A stretch of 64,000 bases of DNA from an uncultured Bacteroidales bacterium (GCA_902785925.1 CADAAI010000013.1:1-64000); one strand, 5' to 3'; shown: positions 42,937 through 52,123, counted from the stretch's first letter. The notes: generated from the sequence alone by a model not told the origin. Numbers and translations: made by a program.

Positions 42937-43735
42937 GAGAATGTTAGACTCCACAACCTTGTTTAACCGATTCATATCAGTCATAAAGTTCCTTTTCGCT
43001 AAGGAAAAGGAACTTTATGTTTTTATACATGGCATAACAGGGTTTTATCCGCTCCACATAGATTATTACAAATTGGCTCTCGTTCACCGCTCCATGCCGG
43101 TGAAGACCCCTGACGGTCGTTGGGCCAATAATGAACGGCTTGAGTTCTTAGGCGACGCCATCCTTGACGCTGTGGTGGGCGCCTATCTCTATGACCGCTA
43201 TCCCACAAAACATGAGGGGTTTCTCACAAGCACTCGCGCCAAGATTGTTCAGCGTGAGAGTCTAAATCGAATTGGTAAAGCTTTCAGGCTTGAATCGCAT
43301 GTGAGGGCATCGACTCACTCTTCGAGTCACAACTCCTACATCAGCGGTAATGCCGTGGAGGCTCTGGTGGGCGCCATTTATCTAGACCGTGGTTTCAAGG
43401 CATGTAAGGACTTTATTGAAAAGAAGATAATAGCCGAGCACCTTGACTTGAAAGAGCTCGTAAAGACCGAGCGAAATTACAAATCGCGCTTGATAGAATG
43501 GACTCAGAAGTATCGTGTGTCGATAGAGTTCCAGCTCATTGACACTCTAAGCGATGCTGAGGGTAATCCAATATTCAAGACAGCCGTGCTGCTGGGGGGA
43601 GTGTATGCCAGCGACGGCTCGGGCTATAGTAAAAAGGAATCGCATCAAGGCGCCAGTAAGAAGGCCTATGAGCGCCTGAAGAAAGACAATATCTTCCGCG
43701 AACGAGTGCTGTCAACAGCTGGACAGCAATTGTAG
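42935..43735 (+). CDS. rnc: Ribonuclease III
   Basis: The 266-residue enzyme has the RNase III signature NERLEFLGDAILD (66-78) with metal-binding Glu70 and Asp74, a second acidic site in GNAVEALVGAIYLD, and a C-terminal double-stranded RNA-binding domain (about 185-255; KTAVLLGG and GASKKAYERL). It cuts double-stranded RNA in rRNA processing. It follows fabF in the usual order. Its leader and codons 17-28 are unusually foldable. Confidence 0.95.
   Translation: MRMLDSTTLFNRFISVIKFLFAKEKELYVFIHGITGFYPLHIDYYKLALVHRSMPVKTPDGRWANNERLEFLGDAILDAVVGAYLYDRYPTKHEGFLTSTRAKIVQRESLNRIGKAFRLESHVRASTHSSSHNSYISGNAVEALVGAIYLDRGFKACKDFIEKKIIAEHLDLKELVKTERNYKSRLIEWTQKYRVSIEFQLIDTLSDAEGNPIFKTAVLLGGVYASDGSGYSKKESHQGASKKAYERLKKDNIFRERVLSTAGQQL
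42983..43018 (+). promoter_or_regulatory. Perfect 14-bp hairpin inside rnc codons 17-28
   Basis: ATAAAGTTCCTTTT (42983-42996) and AAAAGGAACTTTAT (43005-43018) are exact reverse complements with an 8-base loop. They encode IKFLFAKEKELY, a segment conserved as protein in Bacteroidales RNase III. The stem is long enough to be a candidate RNase III substrate. Confidence 0.6.
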
Positions 43736-43743
43736 TTTTTAGC

Positions 43744-44871
43744 TTATTTGCAGTTGGAAATGAGGGAGCTGATGGCTCTCTCTACATTTGATAGGGTGGT
43801 GGCAGTGTCCATGGCCTGCTCAAGTGGCATGTCGTGCGGTGTGACCTCTATTACCGAGGCAAAACCCAAAGAGGAGGGGTCGATGTCGGGTGCAAGGCAG
43901 CCACACAGCGCAATGACAGGGATGTCGTGGCGTTTGGCTGCGCGCAGCACTCCAGCAGGAGCTTTGCCCATGACGGTTTGCTGGTCGATACGACCTTCGC
44001 CAGTGATAATGAATTGTGCGTTAGTAATAATTTCGTCGAAGTGAGCCATCTCGAGTAGATAGTCTATGCCAGGCACAATTGTGGCATTGAGAAAAGCTAG
44101 CATACCAGCTCCCACACCTCCTGCAGCACCCGCACCAGGTGTTGAAATTACTTCGTTAGGCATAAACTGTGATAAATTGCTTAGTCCGCTCTCGAGCTCA
44201 ATCACTTGCTGTGGGTTAGCGCCTTTTTGAGGAGCGAATATGGATGCTGCTCCATTGGGACCGAGGAGCGGATTATTGACATCGGTGAGGAGCGTGAACG
44301 CTATGTCTTTAGTAAAGTTGTACAAGTTGCGCGAGTCAATTCGCTTAATAGCTCTCAGGCTTGCTGCACATGGTGTTAGAATGTTGTTTTGGGCATCTAG
44401 GAACATACATCCCATAGCGGCGAGCAAACCGATAGCTCCGTCGCTCGTGGCGCTACCTCCCAATCCCAGCACTATGTGCCTTGCCCCGTGATTTATAGCA
44501 TCGGTAATCATCTCGCCTGTGCCAAATGTTGATGCGCTCATGATGTCGCGATTCTTGGGTGGCACGAGTGTAAGCCCGCTTGCTGTTGCAAGATCCATAT
44601 AGGCGGTGTGGTTAGAGTCGTCGAGCAAGTATTGTGCTTTTACTTGGCTGAGGTTTAAGATGGGGCGATGCACATCGATATTGTGTATTGCGAACCTGTT
44701 GCCCAATATTGCCCGGATTGCATGCATGGTGCCGTCGCCCCCGTCGGCAATTGGCACGGTGGTGATGTGGGCATCGGGAATGTGGCTGAGAATTGTGTGC
44801 TCGATGCACTGCGCCAGCTGCATCGACGATGCGCTACCCTTAAACTTGTCGATGGCGATGACGATTCTCAT
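43744..44871 (-). CDS. Glycerate kinase
   Basis: The 375-residue protein opens with MRIVIAIDKFKGS and PIADGGDGTMHA and has LGLGGSATSDGAIGLLAAMG (about 133-152) and the ITGEGRID stretch, all hallmarks of GlxK/GarK-type glycerate 2-kinases. It phosphorylates glycerate using ATP. It is convergent with rnc, 8 bases apart, and lies 20 bases downstream of the coiled-coil lipoprotein gene. Confidence 0.93.
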   Translation of the reverse strand: MRIVIAIDKFKGSASSMQLAQCIEHTILSHIPDAHITTVPIADGGDGTMHAIRAILGNRFAIHNIDVHRPILNLSQVKAQYLLDDSNHTAYMDLATASGLTLVPPKNRDIMSASTFGTGEMITDAINHGARHIVLGLGGSATSDGAIGLLAAMGCMFLDAQNNILTPCAASLRAIKRIDSRNLYNFTKDIAFTLLTDVNNPLLGPNGAASIFAPQKGANPQQVIELESGLSNLSQFMPNEVISTPGAGAAGGVGAGMLAFLNATIVPGIDYLLEMAHFDEIITNAQFIITGEGRIDQQTVMGKAPAGVLRAAKRHDIPVIALCGCLAPDIDPSSLGFASVIEVTPHDMPLEQAMDTATTLSNVERAISSLISNCK

Positions 44872-44891
44872 GAAAGGAATGAATGTGGTTG

Positions 44892-45848
44892 TCAGTCAAT
44901 CTGAACAACCAGATAGTTGGTATATTGCCAGAAGAGGTCATGGTCGTGGATGCGCAGCACTTTCACGCCGCCCACATCGTCGATTGAATAGGACTGCTTG
45001 TCGTGATTGGTGAGCACCTTGGCCTTCTTGCTATGAAGGTTTATCTCGTTAAGTGTGCGCTTGTCGGCCTTGGTAAAATAGGAGTGCATAATGCTGCTGC
45101 TCTGCATCACCTTGGTCTTTCTCAGGAATCCTGACTCGATGATTTTGTGATCGGTGAGCTCTTTTTTAGAGCCAACTGCATAAAAACACTCGTTGAGTTC
45201 ATTACTCAGCTTGACGGCCTCTTCCTTGGCCTTCTTAGCCTCTTCTTGGGCTTTTATATTCTCGGTGGTTACACTTGTGTTGACGGTCTTGAGCGAGTCC
45301 ACCTTTTGATTCAAGTTCTTGATGGTATTGCGTGCCGCATCGAGCTGCGCAGTGAGGTTATCAATCATCACTTGTTGCTCGGCTAGTTGCGCCTTCAGGT
45401 TGGTGATAGTTTCGAGCATGTTCTTTTTCTCGGCCTCGCTGTATTGTGCCGCCGCTTCGCTGCGGGTGAGTTGCTCTTCGAGCACGGCTAGGCGGTTCAG
45501 ACGGTCTTGTACGGAGTTCTTTATCAAGAGAATGTCGTTGCGGACCTGCTCCTTGCGCTCGGGGGACTGGGCATTAAGGTCCTCGGTGTTGATGATGCGC
45601 TCCATTGTCTTTATCTCGTTGAGCCCATCGCTCACTTCATTGACTAGTGTGCTCAATGAGTTGGTGTAGTCTCTCGCCATGGCAGCCGAGTCGATTGTGA
45701 GCATGTCTTGATCGTCGTCGTAGTCGATGGTGTCGACCGTCATCAAGCTGTCACTCGAGTTTTGATTCTTGTCTTTGCAGCTACAAACCGAAATGGCTGC
45801 GAAAGCAAGTAATAATATTGCTATAACATGAAGATTAGTCGTTTTCAT
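44892..45848 (-). CDS. Coiled-coil lipoprotein (Cbp1-like)
   Basis: The 318-residue protein has a lipobox (VCSCKDKN, Cys24) and a long coiled coil (about 110-225, Leu/Gln/Glu/Lys heptads). The globular C-terminal part of about 90 residues includes KKELTDHKIIESG and VLTNHDKQSYSI. Similar Bacteroidales proteins are annotated as Cbp1-type adhesins, but the function is not established. Its start overlaps rsmI by 14 bases. Confidence 0.7.
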   Translation of the reverse strand: MKTTNLHVIAILLLAFAAISVCSCKDKNQNSSDSLMTVDTIDYDDDQDMLTIDSAAMARDYTNSLSTLVNEVSDGLNEIKTMERIINTEDLNAQSPERKEQVRNDILLIKNSVQDRLNRLAVLEEQLTRSEAAAQYSEAEKKNMLETITNLKAQLAEQQVMIDNLTAQLDAARNTIKNLNQKVDSLKTVNTSVTTENIKAQEEAKKAKEEAVKLSNELNECFYAVGSKKELTDHKIIESGFLRKTKVMQSSSIMHSYFTKADKRTLNEINLHSKKAKVLTNHDKQSYSIDDVGGVKVLRIHDHDLFWQYTNYLVVQID

Positions 45849-46590
45849 TGCTACTCATGTTTGGTTTATACTTATTCTTGAATTTAGCATACTTGTCGAC
45901 CTTGACTTGGGGTTCCTCTTCTTTTCCTGCTACCACAATTACAATCTCACCACGTGGAGCTTGAGCCTTGAAATGCTCTAGAAGTTCTTGCAGAGTGCCG
46001 TGGTGTGTGGTATCGTGCAGCTTGGAAATCTCGCGGCACACCGATGCCTCGCGGTCGGGGCCGAATGTGTCGACAAACTGTTGCAAAGTCTTTACGAGTC
46101 TCATGGGTGACTCATAGAAAATCATAGTGCGAGGTTCCTGTGAAAGCGAGGCAAGCCTTGTGGCTCTTCCTTTTTTTACTGGTAGGAAGCCCTCGAAGGT
46201 GAAGCGTTCACACGGCAGACCTGAGTTTACAAGAGCGGGAACGAATGCTGTGGCTCCAGGTAAGGTTTCGACGACGATATTGTGGCGTCGGCACTCACGT
46301 GAGAGCAAGAATCCTGGGTCGCTGATGCCAGGTGTGCCAGCGTCGGTGATGAGGGCGATGTCGTCACCAGCCTCAAGTCGCTCGATGATGGCGGCTGTGG
46401 TCTCGTGCTCGTTAAACTTGTGGTGGCTGCGCATAGGCGTGGCTATATTGAAGTGCTTCATGAGCACGGCGCTCGTGCGCGTGTCCTCGGCAAGAATGAG
46501 CGCTACCTGATTAAGGACTTTAATGGCTCGCTGAGTCATGTCCTCAAGATTCCCCACCGGTGTGGGCACCATATATAGTTTTCCTGCCAT
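45835..46590 (-). CDS. rsmI: 16S rRNA (cytidine1402-2'-O)-methyltransferase
   Basis: The 251-residue SAM-dependent tetrapyrrole-methylase-fold enzyme shows PTPVGNLEDMT at the N-terminus, ILAEDTRTS, ITDAGTPGISDPG (about 79-91) and EGFLPVKKG. It methylates C1402 in the decoding centre. It is co-transcribed with the overlapping lipoprotein gene downstream. Confidence 0.95.
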   Translation of the reverse strand: MAGKLYMVPTPVGNLEDMTQRAIKVLNQVALILAEDTRTSAVLMKHFNIATPMRSHHKFNEHETTAAIIERLEAGDDIALITDAGTPGISDPGFLLSRECRRHNIVVETLPGATAFVPALVNSGLPCERFTFEGFLPVKKGRATRLASLSQEPRTMIFYESPMRLVKTLQQFVDTFGPDREASVCREISKLHDTTHHGTLQELLEHFKAQAPRGEIVIVVAGKEEEPQVKVDKYAKFKNKYKPNMSSNEND

Positions 46591-46601
46591 GCGATAAGGA
46601 G

Positions 46602-47174
46602 TTATTTATAACACGTGCCCACAATTCGCGAGAACTCTTTCACCACGTCGTTGCTTGGGTCCCATTCTAAGATGTCGGTCATGAAATTGTGCACTTGGTT
46701 GATGTTGTTCATGTGCTGCATGTGAGCGATGGCTTCGTTAAAGCGTTGTTCATCGCCATCGAAAAGTTCACGCAGGAACAGGAAGCGGTCGTTGATTGAG
46801 AACGCCGACATGATGTCGCGTGCAGGTTTTGGTTCAACAGCAACAGGAGCAACGGGTGGTGCTATGGGTGTTTCGGTTTTGGACTCGGGTTTAGTTTCGG
46901 GTTCGGGTTTTATTTCAGGTATCGTCTCGGGCTCGATAGTCGGGATAGGTCCTACTGCTGCAGGCTCGGATATAATAACTTCGGGTTCTTCATTGGCCAT
47001 ACTGTTGGTTAGCTCTTTCTCAAGGTCACTTGCTTGTTGCTTGAGCGAGTCGATTTTGGCCATGAACTGTGTGAGCAAGTGCTCAGGCAATTCGTTGTGC
47101 CTGCGCTGCATCACCAGCATTAGCCCTTCAATCTCATATAGTTGTGACAGTAAAGTGTCGATTCGGTTTTCCAT
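46602..47174 (-). CDS. Conserved Bacteroidales protein with Pro/Glu-rich linker
   Basis: The 190-residue protein has a helical N-terminus (MENRIDTLLSQLYEIEGLML), a low-complexity PETKPE-type linker (about 75-120) and a conserved C-terminal domain (FSINDRFLFLRELFDGDEQRFNEAI ... EWDPSND). No signal peptide is present. Its function is unknown. It sits 11 bases upstream of rsmI. ATG 47174 is preferred to 47204. Confidence 0.7.
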   Translation of the reverse strand: MENRIDTLLSQLYEIEGLMLVMQRRHNELPEHLLTQFMAKIDSLKQQASDLEKELTNSMANEEPEVIISEPAAVGPIPTIEPETIPEIKPEPETKPESKTETPIAPPVAPVAVEPKPARDIMSAFSINDRFLFLRELFDGDEQRFNEAIAHMQHMNNINQVHNFMTDILEWDPSNDVVKEFSRIVGTCYK

Positions 47175-47268
47175 TGTTATAAAACGTTTAGAGTTTGCAA
47201 ACATATAAAAAATAAATGAATAAACGCCTCAAAAGAACAAAAAAAGTGACAAATGGTACAAAAAGTAA

Positions 47269-47288
47269 CCCGCCTCGAGAGGGGCGGG
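47269..47288 (-). terminator. Terminator of the dacB gene
   Basis: CCCGCCTC (47269-47276) pairs with GGGGCGGG (47281-47288) around GAGA, with one G-U pair. On the minus strand it is followed by TTACTTTTTG. Confidence 0.75.
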
Positions 47289-47299
47289 ATAAGTTGTGA

Positions 47300-48730
47300 T
47301 TAGTGCTCTGGGTCAAATATTCCAATGAGCAGGCGGTCAATCATGTTCCTGAGATTGGGACGGCTACCATGCCAGTTGTTGACAAGAACTGCCCAAGCAT
47401 ACTGGGGCTCTTCGGCAGGGTAGTAGCCTACATAACACTGCACATCGCGCATTGAGCCCGACTTGACGGCTATGTGGGTGCTTAGAGCTGTCTCAGGCAA
47501 TACGGTGCCTATGCGTGCATTGATTCCCACTCGTGGCATGAGGTCGACCAGTCGTAGTTGCTTTGAACCAAAGCGGCGCGAAGCCATGTAGGTGAGCATG
47601 TCGGCAAAGAACTGCACTGGTGCCTTGTTGTTGCGTGCAAGACCGCTGCCATCGTATTGGAACTTGCCACTGGCATCAAGACCTCGTGCTGTGAACAGAC
47701 TGTCGATGACTGCTACGCCCTCGCTGTCGATTGGTTCGCGGCCACTGTTCACTGCCATGGCACGCAGCAGTGCCTCGGTAAACATATTGTCACTGCGCTC
47801 AAGCAGTGAGGTGATGATGTCGGTCATCACGGGCGACTTGTGTGTGAGCAGTTGCCAGCGTTGCGAGCCTGGGGTTATGCTGTTGTTTCCCAACTTGATT
47901 CCCTCGCGAGCAAGAGTGTGGTTGAGACTGTCGATGAGAAGTGCCTCAGGAGTGGGGTTTGACACGTCAAAATAGTAGGTTGTGTCGGCGGCTGTGCCTG
48001 TGAGAACGATAGAGGGATGAGCATATTCGAGCAGTACTCCCACATTATCTTTGTTGCCGCTGCGCATGCGGTTGACGATTTGCACTCCAGGAACATTGGG
48101 TTCGAAATGGGCATTAGAGATAGTCCCATCACCTTTGCCATCAAACACTAGTCGCATGCGGTTGTCGCAATAGTTGAGTGCGTGCACCCCCATACCAAAG
48201 TCCCAAGCGAGGTCGTCGGCGCACCAGTCGCCATTATAAGCGGGGTAGTAGTAGCTCGAGTTGTCGACAAGCACTTTGCCGTCGATTTGCTTGATTCCCT
48301 GCTTGTGCAGCTTATCGACAATCTCGTTCACGATGTCGAGATTCTCCTTGAAGTAGACCGAACCCAGGGTGGGGTCGCCTACACCCACCACAACGAGGTT
48401 GCCGCGCAGAGTGTTGCCATGGATCTCGCCGTCGAGGTAGACAGGAGTTTGGAATGTATAGTCAGCGCCCAGCATCTCAAGTGCTGCCGATGAGGTGACG
48501 GTCTTCATTGTTGAGGCTGTGATGCATGCCATGTTGGCATTGCGGCTACCAAGTGGTTTGCCGGTTTTCACGTCCACCACGATTACACCAATTGACCCGT
48601 GGCGCATGAGAGAGTCGTCGACAAAGCGGTCGATGGCCTTCTGGGTGCGAGCCGAAGTTATGTCTCTTGCCTGAGTCGCAGCACTCAGGACCCCTAGCAG
48701 CAGTATTGTGGCAAAAAGTCGCAATTTCAT
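47300..48730 (-). CDS. dacB: D-alanyl-D-alanine carboxypeptidase/endopeptidase (PBP4)
   Basis: The 476-residue exported enzyme has a signal peptide (about 1-21) and class C penicillin-binding motifs: STMK (SxxK, about 72-75), SDN (about 310-312, in ERSDNMFTEALLR) and KSGS (KTG equivalent, about 419-422). A large insertion between the first two motifs is typical of PBP4. It trims and opens peptidoglycan cross-links. Confidence 0.93.
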   Translation of the reverse strand: MKLRLFATILLLGVLSAATQARDITSARTQKAIDRFVDDSLMRHGSIGVIVVDVKTGKPLGSRNANMACITASTMKTVTSSAALEMLGADYTFQTPVYLDGEIHGNTLRGNLVVVGVGDPTLGSVYFKENLDIVNEIVDKLHKQGIKQIDGKVLVDNSSYYYPAYNGDWCADDLAWDFGMGVHALNYCDNRMRLVFDGKGDGTISNAHFEPNVPGVQIVNRMRSGNKDNVGVLLEYAHPSIVLTGTAADTTYYFDVSNPTPEALLIDSLNHTLAREGIKLGNNSITPGSQRWQLLTHKSPVMTDIITSLLERSDNMFTEALLRAMAVNSGREPIDSEGVAVIDSLFTARGLDASGKFQYDGSGLARNNKAPVQFFADMLTYMASRRFGSKQLRLVDLMPRVGINARIGTVLPETALSTHIAVKSGSMRDVQCYVGYYPAEEPQYAWAVLVNNWHGSRPNLRNMIDRLLIGIFDPEH

Positions 48731-48769
48731 GATTGTTAGTTGTTTGTATGTGTTCTTGTGTGTTGCTTA

Positions 48770-49396
48770 TTAGTCGTTTTTCCATTCAAGCAGGTTGGCA
48801 GCGATGCCGTCGGCAAGGTTCACGAGCGAGCACAAGGGATGCTCGTCGCGTGCGACATTGATGCATCGGCACAGTTCAACGCTCTGCATGGGCAAGTCCC
48901 AAGCTGCCATGTGCCAGCGGATAGCTAGTAACTCGTCGTCATATATTTCAAGACCACTCATGAGTGCCAGCATTGCTGATTTCTCACCATGGCCCATAGG
49001 GAAGTTGCTGTAGCTGATGTCGTAGGAGTCTACTTCGTGCCACAGTCCGTCGTCACCCTTGCGTTTTTTGATTGTGGGCTTGTAGATGTCGGCCTTGCAG
49101 ATGTCGTGCAGCAGGGTTGCAATTATAACGCTGTCCTTGTTAAGGTGGTGCTCCAGTTCAGGATACATGGCAATAACCATCTCACGGAGTTTAAGTCCTG
49201 CATGGCAGGTGTTCAACGAGTGCTGCAGCAGTCCTCCGTCATAGTTGAGGTGGTGGTTCACGCTAGCTGGTGCGGTGAAGAATCTCATCTTGCCGTCGTC
49301 GAGCATATCGATGAGCTCGTCAACACCTTCGCGTCCAGTTGACTTGAGCAGGTTGATAAATTCCGCCTTATTGTTTTCGATTTCTAATTTATCCAT
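48770..49396 (-). CDS. HD-domain phosphohydrolase
   Basis: The 208-residue cytoplasmic protein has an HD metal site: LLQHSLNTC, ATLLHDICKADIY (His-Asp pair about 94-95) and later IRWHMAAWD. It resembles HD hydrolases of the YhaM/nuclease type; the substrate is unknown. Its start overlaps the upstream zincin-like gene by 8 bases. Confidence 0.85.
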   Translation of the reverse strand: MDKLEIENNKAEFINLLKSTGREGVDELIDMLDDGKMRFFTAPASVNHHLNYDGGLLQHSLNTCHAGLKLREMVIAMYPELEHHLNKDSVIIATLLHDICKADIYKPTIKKRKGDDGLWHEVDSYDISYSNFPMGHGEKSAMLALMSGLEIYDDELLAIRWHMAAWDLPMQSVELCRCINVARDEHPLCSLVNLADGIAANLLEWKND

Positions 49397-49763
49397 TATT
49401 ATTCTTGCTTTTTTTGTGTCGTTCCCTCTTTTTCTTGTTCTTCTTCTTTAGATATTTAACCCATGCATAGTGCTTGCGGCGGCTCAGGTAGTCGAAGTCG
49501 TTCTCGTGTCGGTAGGCTTCGCGTTCGAAGCTTATGCTCAAGTAGGCGTTTCCTTTCATGACTAACCTTATGAACCACTCGATCAAGTAGATGAGATAGA
49601 AGGGTAGGTAGCCGAGCTCACGCATCTGCGCCGTGTGGATGCGTTCGTGGTTGATGAGACGCTCGTTAACATGTACGTTGGGGTGCACAAAGAACACTCC
49701 GAACAGATTGATGGCAACATGGCGTCGCAATGGTGGCAAATATCGACTGCGTACTATCTTCAT
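49389..49763 (-). CDS. Zincin-like conserved protein with HExxH
   Basis: The 124-residue protein contains NHERIHTAQMREL (HExxH at about 39-43), a hydrophobic stretch (YLPFYLIYLIEWFIRLV, 54-70) and EREAYRHEND, which could give the third zinc ligand. The end is a long run of Lys/Arg. This looks like a minimal membrane-associated metallopeptidase-like fold common in Bacteroidales; activity is unproven. Confidence 0.75.
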   Translation of the reverse strand: MKIVRSRYLPPLRRHVAINLFGVFFVHPNVHVNERLINHERIHTAQMRELGYLPFYLIYLIEWFIRLVMKGNAYLSISFEREAYRHENDFDYLSRRKHYAWVKYLKKKNKKKRERHKKSKNNNG

Positions 49764-49790
49764 CTATCGAGTAGAAATAGTTTCAACTTG

Positions 49791-49821
49791 CAAAGATATA
49801 AAAATAATTGGCAATTCACAA
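49791..49821 (-). promoter_or_regulatory. Promoter of the zincin-like/HD operon
   Basis: Minus-strand TTG (49821-49819) and TATCTTTG (49798-49791) have 20-base spacing; the leader is about 25 bases. Confidence 0.65.
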
Positions 49822-50202
49822 TTCATGGAGCATAATCAACTAAAATAAGAATTCAAGTTGGCATGAATATCGTAAATCGAAATATAGTTATTAAATGATG
49901 TTAAATTGTTGCATTTCTTTTGTGGTTTTGGCACGAAAATCATGTTTTGTTAGATTTATGGCATTAAATTTGCTATGTATTTTTATGGTATTAGTTTTTA
50001 AGGTTATGAAATCTTATTCGTCGTGACGACGATTCTTTTTCATTGTTTAAGGTTTATGTTAATGGTATTAGAAGGTTAATTAGTTAAGCAATCCCCGACG
50101 TGATGTCGTGGATTACTTTTTTTATAAAAAACGATAATATCTTGATTAATTTCTCGTTATTGTAATGTAGGTACTAATTATTAACTTAAATCTTAAATTA
50201 AA
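49822..50202. other. Gap with two hairpin-plus-T-run elements
   Basis: A TAAATTTG -7-like box (49965-49972) is followed by hairpin 1 (TCGTCG/CGACGA, 50018-50032, then TTCTTTTT) and hairpin 2 (50088-50116, imperfect 12-bp stem, then TTTTTTT). Both read as plus-strand terminators, yet no plus-strand gene lies upstream. A short untranslated RNA or an attenuated leader of the lipoprotein gene is possible. Confidence 0.45.
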
Positions 50203-50778
50203 ATGAAGAAAATCAATTACATTATCGCCATCGCATCGGTGGCAGCAATGACACTCGTGTCGTGCAAAGGTGTCAGTGAGAGTGTATCGAAGTCAAGTGG
50301 AGAAGAAGTTTCTACTGAGCAGACTTCTGATCAGGCAACTGAGGGAGAAGAGGCGACCGAGGAAGTGAAAATCGAGGACCTCAAGGAACTCACTTGCGAC
50401 AATTACACTATCGCAATTCCTGAAGGATGGAAGGCTAGCAGTAAGATGGTAAGAAGCTCTTGCAACATGACTTTGAAGGAGAATCCTCACTCAACAGCAA
50501 TGGTTAACTACACATTGTATAGTGAGAATGATCTTGCCGAAAGCATAGCTAAGCGTGGTTGCAAAGCCATCCCTGACATCACAGTTGGCGATAAGACCTA
50601 CAAGGTGTTTGAAAATGAGAAAGATGGCCGCTATGAGTATGAGGCTTATGTTCCTCAAGGTGAGGGGTTTGTGACCTTCCGCATTATGCCTGGTGGCACA
50701 CCAATGAAGGGCGATGAGCTTAAGGAAGTGATGATGAAGAACCTCAACGATATTATCAATGCAACTACTCTGAAATAA
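50203..50778 (+). CDS. Lipoprotein of unknown function
   Basis: The 191-residue product has a lipobox (TLVSCKGV, Cys21), a Ser/Thr/Glu-rich linker (about 24-52) and a folded domain (CDNYTIAIPEGWKASSK ... FVTFRIMPGG) that begins like PsbP/DUF1795-type surface domains. The two cysteines in the domain could pair. No function is known. It is monocistronic with a strong terminator. Confidence 0.7.
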   Translation: MKKINYIIAIASVAAMTLVSCKGVSESVSKSSGEEVSTEQTSDQATEGEEATEEVKIEDLKELTCDNYTIAIPEGWKASSKMVRSSCNMTLKENPHSTAMVNYTLYSENDLAESIAKRGCKAIPDITVGDKTYKVFENEKDGRYEYEAYVPQGEGFVTFRIMPGGTPMKGDELKEVMMKNLNDIINATTLK

Positions 50779-50799
50779 AGTTATTTACATATAAAAATG

Positions 50800-50834
50800 A
50801 CACCCACCAAAGCCATGGTGGGTGTTTTTCTTTT
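50800..50834 (+). terminator. Terminator after the lipoprotein gene
   Basis: A perfect 10-bp stem (ACACCCACCA 50800-50809, TGGTGGGTGT 50816-50825) is followed by TTTTCTTTTT. Confidence 0.9.
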
Positions 50835-50863
50835 TACGAATCTTGAAATAACCGCAGATCGGA

Positions 50864-52102
50864 TTAAAGAAAAAGGCAGGCGTCGCCGTAACTCAGAAAG
50901 CGAAAGTCATGGTCGAGCGCGTAGTTATAAATGTTGCGCCAGTTTTCGTTGCCCACAAATGCAGCCACTAGTAGCAGCAATGTGCTTTGTGGCTGGTGGA
51001 AATTGGTAATCATGCCTTTTACGATGCGGTAGGTGAAACCTGGTGCTATCATCAGCTGTGTGCTGCCCAGGTAGTCGCTTGCTCTATGACGATCGAGGTA
51101 GTCGACAATATTTTGTAGTGCCTGTTGTGCGGTGATTGCGCATGGGGTAGTGTAGGGCATCCACTGTGTCACACGCAACTCTTCCTCTGTGGCATTAGGG
51201 TTGGCGTCGAGAATTTGGCCTATGTAGTAAAGGCTTTCAAGGGTACGCACGCTAGTTGTTCCCACCGCAATCACTGGGCGAGTTGTGGTGGCAAGTTCGG
51301 CGAGCAGGTCGCGAGGCACGCTGATGAACTCGGTGTGCATGTTGTGGTCGCCAATGTTTTCGCTCTTTACAGGTTGAAAAGTGCCTGCGCCCACGTGGAG
51401 GGTGAGCTCGCGTCGCTCAATTCCAAGTTGATCGCACTCGTCAAGCACTTCATCGGTGAAGTGGAGGCCAGCAGTGGGGGCTGCCACACTGCCGTCAATG
51501 TGGCTGTACACTGTCTGATAATCGGTAAGGTCGCTCTGCTCGGTGCCGCGGTTCAGGTAGGGTGGGATGGGAATCTCGCCCATTGCCTCAAGTAGTGATG
51601 CAAAAGTCACGTCGTTGCCGTCCCAGGTAAATGTTATCTCGAAAGCGTTGCCTCGGCGTTCGCCACGTGTGGCTGTGACGGTTATTCTCTCTTCATCAAC
51701 AATGACTTGTTGCACAAGGTCCCCACTTTTCCAGCGCTTGCTGTTGCCCACTAGGCATAGCCATGTACATTGTGTGGTTGTTTGGAAAATAAGTTGATAG
51801 TCGTGTGGCGCTACCGGCTCGAGACAGAAAATCTCAATTTGACTGCCAGTGGCCTTGCGGAATCGGAGCCTAGCATTAATCACACGAGTGTTGTTGTAGA
51901 TGAGCATGGCATTACTGGGTAGCAGTTTAGGCACCTCAAAGAACTTGTGCTCCTCGATGCGGTTGCTGCCCTTGTGCATGAGCACTTTGCACTGCTCTCG
52001 CTCGGCTAGTGGATGCTTGGCGATGCGCTCGTCGGGCAGTGGGTAGTTATAATCGGCGATGTGCAAGTTACGCACTTTTTCAAGTATATCCATATGTGGC
52101 AT
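50864..52102 (-). CDS. queA: S-adenosylmethionine:tRNA ribosyltransferase-isomerase
   Basis: The protein has about 412 residues (409 if ATG 52093 is used). It has family features YPLPDERIAKHPL, YNNTRVINARL, PTAGLHFT, HVGAGTFQPV and ITNFHQPQSTL. It adds the epoxycyclopentane precursor to preQ1 in tRNA during queuosine synthesis. It is transcribed away from tRNA-Arg. Both candidate ATGs lie just past a TAATTTTG box, so the leader is only a few bases. Confidence 0.95.
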   Translation of the reverse strand: MPHMDILEKVRNLHIADYNYPLPDERIAKHPLAEREQCKVLMHKGSNRIEEHKFFEVPKLLPSNAMLIYNNTRVINARLRFRKATGSQIEIFCLEPVAPHDYQLIFQTTTQCTWLCLVGNSKRWKSGDLVQQVIVDEERITVTATRGERRGNAFEITFTWDGNDVTFASLLEAMGEIPIPPYLNRGTEQSDLTDYQTVYSHIDGSVAAPTAGLHFTDEVLDECDQLGIERRELTLHVGAGTFQPVKSENIGDHNMHTEFISVPRDLLAELATTTRPVIAVGTTSVRTLESLYYIGQILDANPNATEEELRVTQWMPYTTPCAITAQQALQNIVDYLDRHRASDYLGSTQLMIAPGFTYRIVKGMITNFHQPQSTLLLLVAAFVGNENWRNIYNYALDHDFRFLSYGDACLFL

Positions 52103-52115
52103 ATTTTTTGCGATG

Positions 52116-52123
52116 CAAAATTA
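52116..52123 (-). promoter_or_regulatory. -7 box of queA
   Basis: Minus-strand TAATTTTG lies 13 bases before the first ATG. Confidence 0.55.
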
